Of a stretch of DNA of 64,000 bases, positions 18,375 to 27,255 are shown one piece after another. How positions within the stretch are numbered: position 1 is the stretch's first letter; the number at the start of each line of letters is the position of its first letter. The notes below the pieces were generated by a model. The model had not been told where the DNA came from and ran no database searches. It worked only from the letters and a program-made list of their open reading frames with translations. The position numbers were made by a program, and so were the translations under genes. Origin of the DNA: Ferdinandcohnia sp036962685 (GTDB lineage: Bacteria; Bacillota; Bacilli; Bacillales; Bacillaceae_L); contig NZ_JBALOP010000038.1 of NCBI RefSeq assembly GCF_036962685.1, positions 49,987 to 113,986 on the forward strand, given 5' to 3'.

Positions 18375-19364
18375 ATGGTCTATCAAGCTAGTAAAAGTCG
18401 TTATAGTGAAATGAAGTATAATCGTGTTGGGAAATCTGGTTTATTGTTACCTGCGATTTCCTTAGGATTGTGGCATAATTTCGGGGGAGTCGACTCGTTT
18501 GAAAATGGGCGGAACATTTTACGAAAGGCATTTGATCTTGGAATTACCCATTTTGATTTGGCGAACAACTATGGACCACCACCTGGTAGTGCTGAAGAAA
18601 TGTTCGGGAAGATGATGAAGGAGGATTTTGCGTCATATCGTGATGAGATGGTCATTTCCACGAAGGCAGGCTACCACATGTGGGAAGGTCCATATGGCGA
18701 CTGGGGTTCTAGAAAGTATTTGATATCAAGCCTTGACCAAAGCTTAAAACGAATGGGCCTTGAATATGTGGATATTTTTTATTCACACCGTCCAGACTCG
18801 AACACACCACTTGAGGAAACAATGGGCGCCCTTGACCAAATTGTTCGACAAGGCAAAGCACTGTATGTTGGAATTTCTAATTACAGTCCTACTCAAACAT
18901 TGGAAGCGATTCGTATTTTAAAAGAGTTGGGTACACCATTGCTCATTCACCAACCAAGATATTCGATGTTCGACCGCTGGATTGAGGACGGTCTGCAGGA
19001 TGTGTTAACTGAAAATGGCGTGGGCTCCATCGTGTTTTCCCCGATGGCCCAAGGATTGTTAACGAATAAGTATCTAGGCGGCATTCCGAACGATTCAAGG
19101 GCAGCGAAGGTAAATACATTCCTTCAAAAAGATCAAATTACAGAGGATGTTTTACAAAAAATCCAAAAGCTAAATGAACTTGCCGTAGAAAGAGGACAAA
19201 GCCTTGCGCAAATGGCACTGGCATGGGTTTTGCGTGAAGGTCGAGTCATGTCCGCCTTAGTTGGAGCGAGCAAAGTAAGTCAGATTGAGGACAGTATAGC
19301 GGCCTTAAAAAATCTCAATTTCACTGAAGAAGAATTAACAAAAATTGAGGATATTTTAAAATAA
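18375..19364 (+). CDS. Aldo/keto reductase, L-glyceraldehyde 3-phosphate reductase type
   Basis: NADPH-dependent reductase of the AKR superfamily. The sequence resembles the YghZ/Gpr subgroup, which reduces L-glyceraldehyde 3-phosphate and methylglyoxal: SLGLWHNFG near the N-terminus, NYGPPPGSAEE, and WEGPYGDWGSRKYL. The catalytic tetrad is visible as Asp61, Tyr66, Lys97 and His138. The C-terminal nucleotide-binding motif appears as SALVGASKVSQIEDS. AAAGGAG lies 9 nt before the ATG. It is flanked by its own terminator and is not clearly linked to the galactoside genes that follow. Confidence 0.9.
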   Translation: MVYQASKSRYSEMKYNRVGKSGLLLPAISLGLWHNFGGVDSFENGRNILRKAFDLGITHFDLANNYGPPPGSAEEMFGKMMKEDFASYRDEMVISTKAGYHMWEGPYGDWGSRKYLISSLDQSLKRMGLEYVDIFYSHRPDSNTPLEETMGALDQIVRQGKALYVGISNYSPTQTLEAIRILKELGTPLLIHQPRYSMFDRWIEDGLQDVLTENGVGSIVFSPMAQGLLTNKYLGGIPNDSRAAKVNTFLQKDQITEDVLQKIQKLNELAVERGQSLAQMALAWVLREGRVMSALVGASKVSQIEDSIAALKNLNFTEEELTKIEDILK

Positions 19365-19389
19365 ATTAGTCATACTAGTAAGGCGCATA

Positions 19390-19434
19390 ATAGAAGGGGA
19401 GTAGCCTAGATTAGGTTGCTCCTCTTCTATTTGT
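19390..19434 (+). terminator. Terminator-like hairpin after the aldo/keto reductase gene
   Basis: ATAGAAGGGGAGTAGCCTA and TAGGTTGCTCCTCTTCTAT form a long stem with one mismatch, followed by a weak TTGTTGTG tract. Confidence 0.7.
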
Positions 19435-19469
19435 TGTGAACACGGGGAGACTACTAAAATAATTTTTTG

Positions 19470-19509
19470 TTTACTAAAATTGTTTACTTTGCGTCAATTC
19501 ATGTATACT
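19470..19509 (+). promoter_or_regulatory. Promoter and operator of the first LacI-type regulator
   Basis: A TATACT -10 box (19504-19509) has a weak TTGTTT -35 18 nt upstream. The word TTTACTAAA (19470-19478) and a GTTTAC half-site (19482-19487) overlap the -35 region. The same nonamer, TTTASTAAA, recurs before the transporter (20700) and galK (27168), so autoregulation by the LacI-family protein is inferred. Confidence 0.6.
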
Positions 19510-19545
19510 ATATAAGTAGAAGGAAGACAGAAGGGATGAGAAGTT

Positions 19546-20556
19546 ATGGCCACGATTCGTGATATAGCCCAGAAATCTGGCTTTTCAATTGCAACGGTTT
19601 CTAGAGTGCTTAATAATGATGTGAATTTATCTGTTAGTGAAGATACAAGAGATAAAATTAAAGCGGTTGCTGAAAGTTTAGGGTATAAAAAGAAGCAAGG
19701 GGTTACGCAATTAAACAATGTTGCTTTTCTATATTGGATCTCCAATGAAGAAGAGCTTGAAGATGTTTTTTTTAAGGGGATTCGAACGGAGCTTGAAAAG
19801 CAAGCGAAACAACGGAAAATCGAATTGGTTCGTTATCACATAGATGATGGAATAGAAAAGGTAGATAAGAATTCAACGGCATTTATTGCGATTGGAAAGT
19901 TAACTGAACGGGAAATCAAATACCTAGAGGAAATCACTCCTCATGGCGTGTTTTTAAATACAAGAAGAGACCCGCATAATCTTGATTCTGTCCTACCTGA
20001 TTTGAAGCTTATGACAGAATACATGATTCAGTTCTTTGAAGGGCTAGGGTACGAACGTATAGGGTTTATTGGTGCGGATGATTATGATGTAGAGACACAT
20101 GAACCTATTCCTCAGTTACGGGAGATCACGTTCAGAAACTATCAAAGAGAACAAAATAATTTAAAGGAAGAGGATATTTTAATCGTACCTGCAAGTACTG
20201 TGAAAAATGGCTATAAAGCTGCAATGAAGGCGATTGAGGAGATGGGGGATGACCTTCCGGAAGCATTTGTTGTTGCGACTGATCCACTTGCAATTGGGGC
20301 GCTTCAAGCATTTAATGAAATGCAAATTCCGATCCCCCAACGAGTTGCATTCTTTAGTATCAATAATATCAGTGTAACAAAATATGTTTCTCCACCATTA
20401 ACAACCTTTCATATTGATATTCCTACCCTTTGTGAAACTGGTTTGGATCTCGTAGAGGAAAGGTTAACAAAAAATAGAACAACCGCGAAAACGGTATATA
20501 TACAAGGAAAACCGATTTTTCGAAAAAGTACACCATCCATAGAAGGAAAAAAGTGA
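19546..20556 (+). CDS. LacI/GalR-family transcriptional regulator (galactoside cluster, copy 1)
   Basis: The 336-residue repressor has a LacI helix-turn-helix at residues 2-50 (TIRDIAQKSGFSIATVSRVL and the hinge helix region after YKKK). A type 1 periplasmic-binding-like effector domain follows, with the typical VATDPLAIGALQAF and FFSINNISVTKYVSPPLTTF motifs. It resembles EbgR/GanR-type regulators. The divergently repeated TTTASTAAA sites around it, the transporter and galK suggest it represses the whole cluster in the absence of a galactoside. It is a clear paralogue of the regulator at 32267, which closes the cluster. Confidence 0.92.
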   Translation: MATIRDIAQKSGFSIATVSRVLNNDVNLSVSEDTRDKIKAVAESLGYKKKQGVTQLNNVAFLYWISNEEELEDVFFKGIRTELEKQAKQRKIELVRYHIDDGIEKVDKNSTAFIAIGKLTEREIKYLEEITPHGVFLNTRRDPHNLDSVLPDLKLMTEYMIQFFEGLGYERIGFIGADDYDVETHEPIPQLREITFRNYQREQNNLKEEDILIVPASTVKNGYKAAMKAIEEMGDDLPEAFVVATDPLAIGALQAFNEMQIPIPQRVAFFSINNISVTKYVSPPLTTFHIDIPTLCETGLDLVEERLTKNRTTAKTVYIQGKPIFRKSTPSIEGKK

Positions 20557-20579
20557 GCTGCGGGCTCTCTTTTTTTTGC
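20555..20579 (+). terminator. Terminator after the first LacI-type gene
   Basis: GAGC-TGCGG-GCTC is a short stem directly at the stop codon, followed by TCTTTTTTTT. Confidence 0.7.
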
Positions 20580-20699
20580 CCTAATCGCATATTGTCACAC
20601 ATTACCGGGCGCATGAACACCACCAACCTGGAGAAAGTAAGGATATGTATATGCTAAAGACTGGAAAATAGTGAAAAAACAGTAAACACAGATAATAAT

Positions 20700-20778
20700 T
20701 TTAGTAAAATAATAATAATTAAACGTTTACATTTTTACTTCAAGGTGATATTATTTTATTAGTAAACAAATTACTAAA
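20700..20778 (+). promoter_or_regulatory. Promoter and two operators of the galactoside transporter operon
   Basis: TTTACA (20726-20731), 17 nt, TATTAT (20749-20754) is a good sigma-A promoter. An inverted repeat TTAGTAAACAAATTACTAA (20759-20777) lies just downstream of the -10, where a repressor would block initiation. A second site, TTTAGTAAA, lies upstream at 20700-20708, which would allow looping. The sequence AAACGTTTACA around 20721 keeps the CG core and right half of a CcpA cre site; catabolite control is possible but not certain. Confidence 0.7.
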
Positions 20779-20794
20779 AAGGGGAATGGATTTT

Positions 20795-22060
20795 ATGAAA
20801 AATAAATTCAGCTTTTTTATTGTAGTAATAGTATTAACTGTCTTACTGGCTGCTTGTGGTAGTTCAAGTAGTCAAGGTGGGGCTGACGACGATGTCGTTA
20901 CTATCTGGGCAAATAACATTAACGTCCCGGTATTAGAAAAAGCGGCAGAAATCTATAAACAGGATCACCCTGATTTCAAAGTGAAAATTATTGAAACAGG
21001 TGGTAAGGATATTAAAAGTAAAACAACAACGGGATTACAGGCTGGCGGGAAAGGACTACCAGACGGATTACTTCAATCAGACGATGAGCTTCAAGGTAAA
21101 TTAGAAGCTTTCCCTAATGCATTTGCAAATCTAAGTGAACTGGGATTTGATGAAAATAAAAAGGATTTTCCAGAGTTCAAACTAGACGCTGTTTCAAAGG
21201 ATGGGAATATCTATGCAATGCCATTTGATACAGGTCCAGCTGCTGTCTTCTATCGCACAGATATCTTTGAAGAAGCTGGTGTAAATCCGGATGACATCAA
21301 AACATGGGATGACTATATTGAAGCTGGTGGAAAAATTAAAGAAGCTACCGGTAAAGCAATGCTAAGCTATGACCAAGCCGATGCGAACGTATACACCATT
21401 ATCCTCAATCAGCAAGGTGAAGGTTATTATGATGAGGATAATAACTTAATCGTTGGTAGTGAAGCTTCTGTTAATGCTCTTACTGTGTTAAAAGGTTTGA
21501 AAGATCGAGACGCTCTTTTAGGTGCTACAGGTTGGGATGGATGGGTAACGACCATCGCAAACTCAGAGACGGCATCCGTGATTGCAGGTGGTTGGTTAGT
21601 TGGAACAATTAAGCAACAAGCAATCGAAACAGAAGGTAATTGGGGCCTAATGCCATTACCAGCACATGAGGAAGGCGGAACACGCTCATCTGTTCAGGGT
21701 GGAAGTTCATTTGTCATTCCTTCAACTGGTAATAAAGTTCAAGAAACATACGATTTCCTTTCATGGTTTACCACAAGTGTTGAGGCACAAGAAATTGCAA
21801 TGGAAGGTGGATTATTCCCTACCTATGCACCTGTGTTTGAATCGAAGATTTTTGATGCAGAAGAGCCATTCTTCGGAAATCAAAAAATTTGGCGTTTCTT
21901 AGCTGACGAGATGGACAAGATCCCAACGATCATTTATACCAAAAATGATCCAATCGCTCGTGATGAAATTGTAAAAGCACAAGGTGATGCAATGAATGGT
22001 AAAAGTGCAGATGAAGCCATGCAGCAGGCAAAGAAAAATATAGAAAATCGAATGAAATAG
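20795..22060 (+). CDS. Sugar ABC transporter substrate-binding lipoprotein
   Basis: The 421-residue extracellular solute-binding protein (family 1, MalE/GanS-like) captures an oligosaccharide outside the membrane. It has a lipoprotein signal with the lipobox LLAAC, and motifs such as YAMPFDTGPAAVFYRTDIFEEAG. ATG 20795 is preferred over ATG 20786, since AAGGGG ends only 1 nt before the latter but 10 nt before the former. It heads the operon with two permease genes and lacZ. The neighbours suggest a beta-galactoside, galacto-oligosaccharide or lactose as ligand. Confidence 0.93.
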   Translation: MKNKFSFFIVVIVLTVLLAACGSSSSQGGADDDVVTIWANNINVPVLEKAAEIYKQDHPDFKVKIIETGGKDIKSKTTTGLQAGGKGLPDGLLQSDDELQGKLEAFPNAFANLSELGFDENKKDFPEFKLDAVSKDGNIYAMPFDTGPAAVFYRTDIFEEAGVNPDDIKTWDDYIEAGGKIKEATGKAMLSYDQADANVYTIILNQQGEGYYDEDNNLIVGSEASVNALTVLKGLKDRDALLGATGWDGWVTTIANSETASVIAGGWLVGTIKQQAIETEGNWGLMPLPAHEEGGTRSSVQGGSSFVIPSTGNKVQETYDFLSWFTTSVEAQEIAMEGGLFPTYAPVFESKIFDAEEPFFGNQKIWRFLADEMDKIPTIIYTKNDPIARDEIVKAQGDAMNGKSADEAMQQAKKNIENRMK

Positions 22061-22067
22061 GAAAGAT

Positions 22068-22100
22068 AGAGGTAATGAAAGGGATTCTTTCATTACCTCT
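22068..22100 (+). other. Intra-operon 13-bp perfect stem-loop
   Basis: AGAGGTAATGAAA pairs perfectly with TTTCATTACCTCT around a 7-nt loop, with no T run, between the binding-protein gene and the first permease. Such hairpins typically protect the upstream mRNA so that binding protein is made in excess over the permeases. Confidence 0.8.
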
Positions 22101-22124
22101 CCCATGAATAAGGGGGTTAACAAC

Positions 22125-22991
22125 ATGACGAATCGAATCAGCAAATCAAAATTGACACCGTATTTATTTTTAGCCCCAGCGCTCATTTTATTTCTTATCT
22201 TCACGGTGTACCCGATTATCTCTTCCTTTATATTGAGCTTTCAGACCTCTGAAGGTGGAGTATACGTATTTACTGGACTTGATAACTATGTACGATTAAT
22301 CAATGACTCAACATTCCATCAAGCCCTATATAACACATTTATCATATTCATTGTTCAAGTACCAATTATGATTTTTTTCGCGCTTGTTTTAGCAGCGCTA
22401 TTAAATAGTAAACTATTAAAATTTAAGGGTTTATTCCGTACAGGGTTCTTTCTTCCGGCTGTAACTTCATTAGTTGCATACTCTATTTTGTTCTCAATCA
22501 TTTTGATGGATAAAGGTATACTGAATCAATTTTTGATGTTAATTGGGATTGATGCTATACCTTGGTTGAATGACCCATTTTGGGCAAAGGTTTCAATTAT
22601 TATTGCCATGACATGGAGATGGACAGGTTATAACATGGTTATCTATCTTGCTGCGATGCAAAATATTTCAGAGGAAACCTATGAAGCTGCTTCCATGGAT
22701 GGTGCAGGAAAAGTTCGACAATTCTTCTCCATTACCATTCCACAATTGAAACCGATTATTTTATTCACTTCAATTATCTCAACGATTGCGACATTACAAT
22801 TATTTGATGAACCATTTAACCTTACAAAAGGTGGACCTGGGGATTCAACGGCAACACTAGGATTAATGATTTATAAAAATGGATTCGAATACTATGACTT
22901 TAGCTATGCTTCGGCCATTGCATATGTCGTAGTAGTTGTTGTTGCGGTCTTATCACTAATTCAATCAAAAGTAACGGGAGATGGTAAATAA
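22125..22991 (+). CDS. Sugar ABC transporter permease 1 (MalF/GanP type)
   Basis: The 288-residue inner-membrane permease has six hydrophobic helices and the cytoplasmic EAA loop EAASMDGAGKVRQFFSITIP (about residues 190-210), which docks the ATPase. ATG 22125 is supported by AAGGGGG 8 nt upstream; an earlier ATG at 22104 lies before that ribosome binding site. Its stop overlaps the next permease by one base (TAATG). No ATPase gene is present in the cluster, as in many Bacillus carbohydrate operons that share the MsmX ATPase. Confidence 0.93.
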   Translation: MTNRISKSKLTPYLFLAPALILFLIFTVYPIISSFILSFQTSEGGVYVFTGLDNYVRLINDSTFHQALYNTFIIFIVQVPIMIFFALVLAALLNSKLLKFKGLFRTGFFLPAVTSLVAYSILFSIILMDKGILNQFLMLIGIDAIPWLNDPFWAKVSIIIAMTWRWTGYNMVIYLAAMQNISEETYEAASMDGAGKVRQFFSITIPQLKPIILFTSIISTIATLQLFDEPFNLTKGGPGDSTATLGLMIYKNGFEYYDFSYASAIAYVVVVVVAVLSLIQSKVTGDGK

Positions 22992-23824
22992 TGCAGGAAA
23001 ATAAAGCATCAAGATTCTCGAGAAAAGCAGTTATTTATCTTCTTTTGCTAATCGGTATCGTGATTTCAATTTTCCCATTTTATTGGATGCTAGTGGGTGC
23101 AACGAATCATACGAGTAAAATGTTTTCAAATCCACCAACCCTGTCATTTGGAGATCAATTTTTAACGAATTTTGCGAACTTAAATGAAAGCATCAATATT
23201 TGGCGAGTATTATTTAATTCTTTATTTGTTTCCGGTGTTTATGTGATTTTAGCACTGATGGTTTCAACGATGGCCGCATATGCCTTAGCGAAATTTCATT
23301 TTAAAGGGAATAAATTTATTTTTATGATGTTTCTCTTATCGATGATGATACCGTATCAGGCGCTTCTTATTCCTCAGTTTAGGATGATGGCCGATTACGG
23401 ATTGTTAAATACGTATGTTGCCCTTATATTGCCAACGGTTTGTACACCTTTTGCCATCTTTTTAATGAGGCAAAACTTTATGGCATTTCCAACAGAATTG
23501 ATAGAAGCAGCTCGTATGGATGGAGCAGGAGAAATGAAAATTTTCTTTCGGATTGTCATCCCATCGATGAAGCCTGCGCTTGCAGCAACTTCAATCTTCC
23601 TATTCTTATCACAATGGAATAACTTTCTCTGGCCATTAGTCGTTACGACATCAACGGATATGTATACATTTCCAGTTGCATTATCAAGTCTAAAAGGTGT
23701 TTCAATCATTGACTACGGTCAAATCAACGTCGGGATTTTAATCGCTACAATCCCAATTATCATCTTCTTCCTAGCTTTACAAAAACACTTTATCCAAGGA
23801 ATGCTGGGAAGTGCGATTAAATAG
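22991..23824 (+). CDS. Sugar ABC transporter permease 2 (MalG/GanQ type)
   Basis: The 277-residue permease has six hydrophobic segments and the EAA loop EAARMDGAGEMKIFFRIVIP, and pairs with the preceding permease. The start overlaps the previous stop (TAATG), indicating translational coupling. It ends in a region of GGGACAGG-type repeat that separates it from lacZ by 90 nt; no strong terminator with a T run is seen, so read-through into lacZ is likely. Confidence 0.93.
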   Translation: MQENKASRFSRKAVIYLLLLIGIVISIFPFYWMLVGATNHTSKMFSNPPTLSFGDQFLTNFANLNESINIWRVLFNSLFVSGVYVILALMVSTMAAYALAKFHFKGNKFIFMMFLLSMMIPYQALLIPQFRMMADYGLLNTYVALILPTVCTPFAIFLMRQNFMAFPTELIEAARMDGAGEMKIFFRIVIPSMKPALAATSIFLFLSQWNNFLWPLVVTTSTDMYTFPVALSSLKGVSIIDYGQINVGILIATIPIIIFFLALQKHFIQGMLGSAIK

Positions 23825-23899
23825 TGTGGGACACGGGGACAGGTTCCCTGTCCCACTTACTTAAATAACTGGGACGAGGGACCTGTCCCTCTGTCCCAA
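23824..23899. repeat. GGGACAGG-family repeat, two inverted-repeat units
   Basis: GTGGGACACGGGGACAGGT-TCCCTGTCCCAC and CTGGGACGAGGGACC-TGTCCCTCTGTCCCA are two successive palindromes in the permease to lacZ spacer. The element ends about 5 nt before the lacZ ribosome binding site, so its folding could affect lacZ translation. Confidence 0.75.
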
Positions 23900-23914
23900 C
23901 TTTTGGAGGTCAAA

Positions 23915-26900
23915 ATGAAGCAACTACAAGATTACGAGAACTTACATGTACTTCAAAAGAATCGAATAAAGGATCGTTCTTATTTTATGTCTTATCGGAA
24001 TGTAGAGGATGCACTTAGCTTTGATAGAGGTCGTGCGCATGGATTTATTCTATTAAATGGGATGTGGAAGTTTCATTATGCGGAAACTCCCGAACATGCC
24101 CCATCTTCTTTTTACGAAAATAATTATGATACTAGTAATTGGGATGATTTGCAGGTTCCATCAAGCTGGCAGTTACATGGGTATGGTAACCCTCATTATA
24201 CAAATTACCGCTACCCGTTTCCGGTCGATCCTCCCTATGTTCCAACTGAAAATCCAACTGGTTCCTATCGACGCGATTTTTATGTAACCGCTGAAATGCT
24301 AAAAGAGTTAGTTTTTTTACGCTTTGAAGGGGTAGATAGTGCATTTCACGTGTGGATCAATGGTCAGTTTGTTGGCTATAGTCAAGGAAGTCGAATGGCT
24401 TCGGAATTTGATGTGACATCTTTTGTTCAGGAAGGGAATAATACCATTGCTGTCCGAGTCTATCAATGGTCAGACGGTAGCTATATAGAAGACCAAGACA
24501 TGTGGTGGTTAAGTGGTATTTTCAGAGATGTGTATTTACTAGCAAAACCAAAAGTATATACACACGACTTCTTTGTGAAAACAACATTGGATGAAGCGTA
24601 CAAAGATGCAGAATTACAGCTTGAATCTGTGATACATTCACAGATTGATAATCCAAAAGAATACCAGTTAGATATTCAGCTTTTTGATGAAAATGATCGA
24701 GAAGTTGAAGAAGCAATACGGGAAGTAACATTCCAAATGAGTGGGTCAAGTGAAACAAAACTGGATACTAGTATACCAATAAGTAACCCTTTTAAATGGA
24801 CGGCGGAAACCCCTTATTTATACTACTTACTTATGACATTGAAGGATGACAAAGGTAATGTGATAGAGGTTATATCAACAAAAGTCGGATTTAGGCAGGT
24901 AGAATTAAAGGATGGCTTAATCCAGGTAAATGGGGTACCGGTTCTTTTTAAGGGTGTAAACCGTCACGATCATCATCCAGACTTAGGCCGTGCAGTTCCG
25001 CTAGACTGGATGATAAAAGATATTGAGCTTATGAAGCAACATAACATTAACGCAGTACGTTCAGCGCATTATCCGAATGATCCTCGTTTTTACGATTTAT
25101 GTGATGAGTATGGGTTGTATGTCATAAATGAGGCAGACCTAGAATGTCACGGGTTTGACTTTATCGGGAAGCAACACCAATTAAGTCAGGATCCGGAATG
25201 GAAGGACGCGTATCTTGACCGAATGAAGAGAATGGTAGAACGTGATAAAAACCATCCTTCTATCATTATTTGGTCGTTAGGAAATGAATCTGGATTTGGG
25301 CAAAACCATATCGAAATGGCCGAGTGGGTAAAGCAAAAGGATCCGACCAGACTTGTTCATTATGAAGGGGAAACTCGTTTCATTATGACCGGGGAAAATA
25401 ATAACCCAACACGTCTGCATGAAGCGGCTGATATGTTTTCAACGATGTATACGCCTCATGCCCTTATGGAGAAATTAGGTAGCCGAACGGATTTAGCTCA
25501 ACCACATATTTTATGTGAATTTGCACATGCGATGGGAAATGGACCAGGTGGGTTCAAGGAGTATTTTGATTTATTTTATAAATATGAACGCCTTCAAGGT
25601 GGATTCGTATGGGAATGGCTAGACCATGGTGTTCGCCAATATACAGAAGACGGCGAGGAATATTTTGCTTATGGCGGCGATTTCGGGGAAACGCCTCATG
25701 ACGGCACATTTGTTATTGATGGACTTGTCATGCCAGATCGTACACCATCGCCAGCGCTTATTGAATATAAAAAGGTGATTGAACCGGTGAGAGTTGAAGC
25801 GATTGATCTCAAAAGTGGAACGGTTCGCATTCAAAACCTTTATAATTTTAGTACATTAAATCACCTAACGATTGCTTGGTCTCTTGTTTCCGATGGAAAC
25901 GTATTAGATGGTGGAATGATAGAGATGCCTACGATTGAACCTGGTGAGTCAGGTGAAATTAAAATTCCATTTGCGTTACCGAACATAATAAAAACAAATA
26001 CCGATTACTGGCTAAACATCCAATTCAATCAGTCTTCTGATACGAAATGGGCAAAAGCGGGTCATGAGGTTGCATGGGCTCAATTTGAGCTGCCTGTAAA
26101 TGAAACCTTGGAAGTGAATGATAATCGGGTATATCGTCTTTTAGTTATAAAGGAAACTGAGCAGAAGCTTGCGGTGAGCGGAGAATCTTTCGAGTATAGA
26201 TTCGATAAAATTTACGGCGTCCTCGAGTCGTGGAAGCACCAAGGGATCGAATTGTTAGAACAAGGTCCGAAGATTAACATTTGGAGAGCGCCAACAGAAA
26301 ATGACAAGCTAGGCTTAGAGGAATTTAGTGTGAAAAAAGAAGAAGCAGAGTGGAGAAAATTCGGACTCCATCATATGCAAAATCGCGTATTAACGGTTGA
26401 GTATGAGGTTTCGCCAACTGCTGATCAGGTAAAAGTTGATGTGAAATCTCGATTCGCTCCTTCTACACATGCATGGGGCTTTGAGACAACTATGACGTAT
26501 ACAATTTCAAAAAATGGGTCATGTAAGATTGAGGTACATGGAAAGAAACAAGGGAAATCCTCATCTACATTACCGAAAATTGGCCTACAAATGAAATTGA
26601 AGCCTCAGTTGAATCAAGTCGATTGGTATGGAAGAGGACCTGGAGAGTCTTACTCCGATAGCAAGCTAGCGAATCGCTTTGGGGTTTGGGCAAAGACGGT
26701 AGATGAGCTGTACACGCCATATGTCGTTCCTCAGGAAAACGGGAATCGACATGACGTGAGATGGGCTTCGTTAACAGACCTTTCCGGAGTTGGTTTACTT
26801 GTTGCTGGCCAACCAAGCTTTGATTTTAGTGCAAGCTATTATTCGACTGAAACACTTGAAAAAGCAAGCCATACCTATGATTTAGTGAAAGATGACTATA

Positions 26901-27067
26901 TCACTTTTAATGTTGATTACAAGCAACTAGGTTTAGGATCAGCAAGCTGCGGACCAGGGGTTCTCGAACCATATCAATTGAAAAATGAGGACTTCCATTT
27001 TACAGTAAGCTTCCGTGCTTTTTCAAAAAGCGAGCATTCACCAATTGAATTAAGTAAAATGATGTAA
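23915..27067 (+). CDS. lacZ: Beta-galactosidase, glycoside hydrolase family 2
   Basis: LacZ hydrolyses terminal beta-D-galactosides such as lactose by a retaining mechanism. The 1,050-residue protein has the full LacZ architecture: sugar-binding domain (PHYTNYRYPFPVDPP), Ig-like domain, TIM barrel (FKGVNRHDHHPDLGRAV) and C-terminal small-chain domains. The acid/base Glu458 lies in LGNESG and the nucleophile Glu535 in LCEFAHAMGN. ATG 23915 has GGAGG 5 nt upstream and replaces an in-frame TTG at 23903. No signal peptide is present, so it acts on sugar imported by the adjacent transporter. Confidence 0.97.
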   Translation: MKQLQDYENLHVLQKNRIKDRSYFMSYRNVEDALSFDRGRAHGFILLNGMWKFHYAETPEHAPSSFYENNYDTSNWDDLQVPSSWQLHGYGNPHYTNYRYPFPVDPPYVPTENPTGSYRRDFYVTAEMLKELVFLRFEGVDSAFHVWINGQFVGYSQGSRMASEFDVTSFVQEGNNTIAVRVYQWSDGSYIEDQDMWWLSGIFRDVYLLAKPKVYTHDFFVKTTLDEAYKDAELQLESVIHSQIDNPKEYQLDIQLFDENDREVEEAIREVTFQMSGSSETKLDTSIPISNPFKWTAETPYLYYLLMTLKDDKGNVIEVISTKVGFRQVELKDGLIQVNGVPVLFKGVNRHDHHPDLGRAVPLDWMIKDIELMKQHNINAVRSAHYPNDPRFYDLCDEYGLYVINEADLECHGFDFIGKQHQLSQDPEWKDAYLDRMKRMVERDKNHPSIIIWSLGNESGFGQNHIEMAEWVKQKDPTRLVHYEGETRFIMTGENNNPTRLHEAADMFSTMYTPHALMEKLGSRTDLAQPHILCEFAHAMGNGPGGFKEYFDLFYKYERLQGGFVWEWLDHGVRQYTEDGEEYFAYGGDFGETPHDGTFVIDGLVMPDRTPSPALIEYKKVIEPVRVEAIDLKSGTVRIQNLYNFSTLNHLTIAWSLVSDGNVLDGGMIEMPTIEPGESGEIKIPFALPNIIKTNTDYWLNIQFNQSSDTKWAKAGHEVAWAQFELPVNETLEVNDNRVYRLLVIKETEQKLAVSGESFEYRFDKIYGVLESWKHQGIELLEQGPKINIWRAPTENDKLGLEEFSVKKEEAEWRKFGLHHMQNRVLTVEYEVSPTADQVKVDVKSRFAPSTHAWGFETTMTYTISKNGSCKIEVHGKKQGKSSSTLPKIGLQMKLKPQLNQVDWYGRGPGESYSDSKLANRFGVWAKTVDELYTPYVVPQENGNRHDVRWASLTDLSGVGLLVAGQPSFDFSASYYSTETLEKASHTYDLVKDDYITFNVDYKQLGLGSASCGPGVLEPYQLKNEDFHFTVSFRAFSKSEHSPIELSKMM

Positions 27068-27075
27068 TTATTTTA

Positions 27076-27119
27076 ATGCCTGTTGCCATTGGATTATTCC
27101 GATGGTGATAGGCATTTTT
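27076..27119 (+). terminator. Terminator after lacZ
   Basis: ATGCCT..TTGCCAT and GATGGTGA.AGGCAT form a stem around TGGATTATTCC, followed by TTTTTA. Confidence 0.8.
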
Positions 27120-27167
27120 AGTGTGACACAGCGACAATGAAATCAAGAGATAACGGAAGTTTTAATT

Positions 27168-27220
27168 TTTAGTAAAAATTAAGTAAAACTATTGAAGTTT
27201 TTTACCTATCGCTCTACAAT
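27168..27220 (+). promoter_or_regulatory. Promoter and operator of the gal operon
   Basis: TTGAAG (27192-27197), 17 nt, TACAAT (27215-27220) is a good sigma-A promoter. TTTAGTAAA (27168-27176), the same word as before the regulator and the transporter, lies just upstream with a second AGTAAAA half-site at 27182. Control by the LacI-type regulator is inferred. Confidence 0.7.
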
Positions 27221-27255
27221 AAAAGTAGAAACAAAAGTATTGGAGGCAAATCGCC

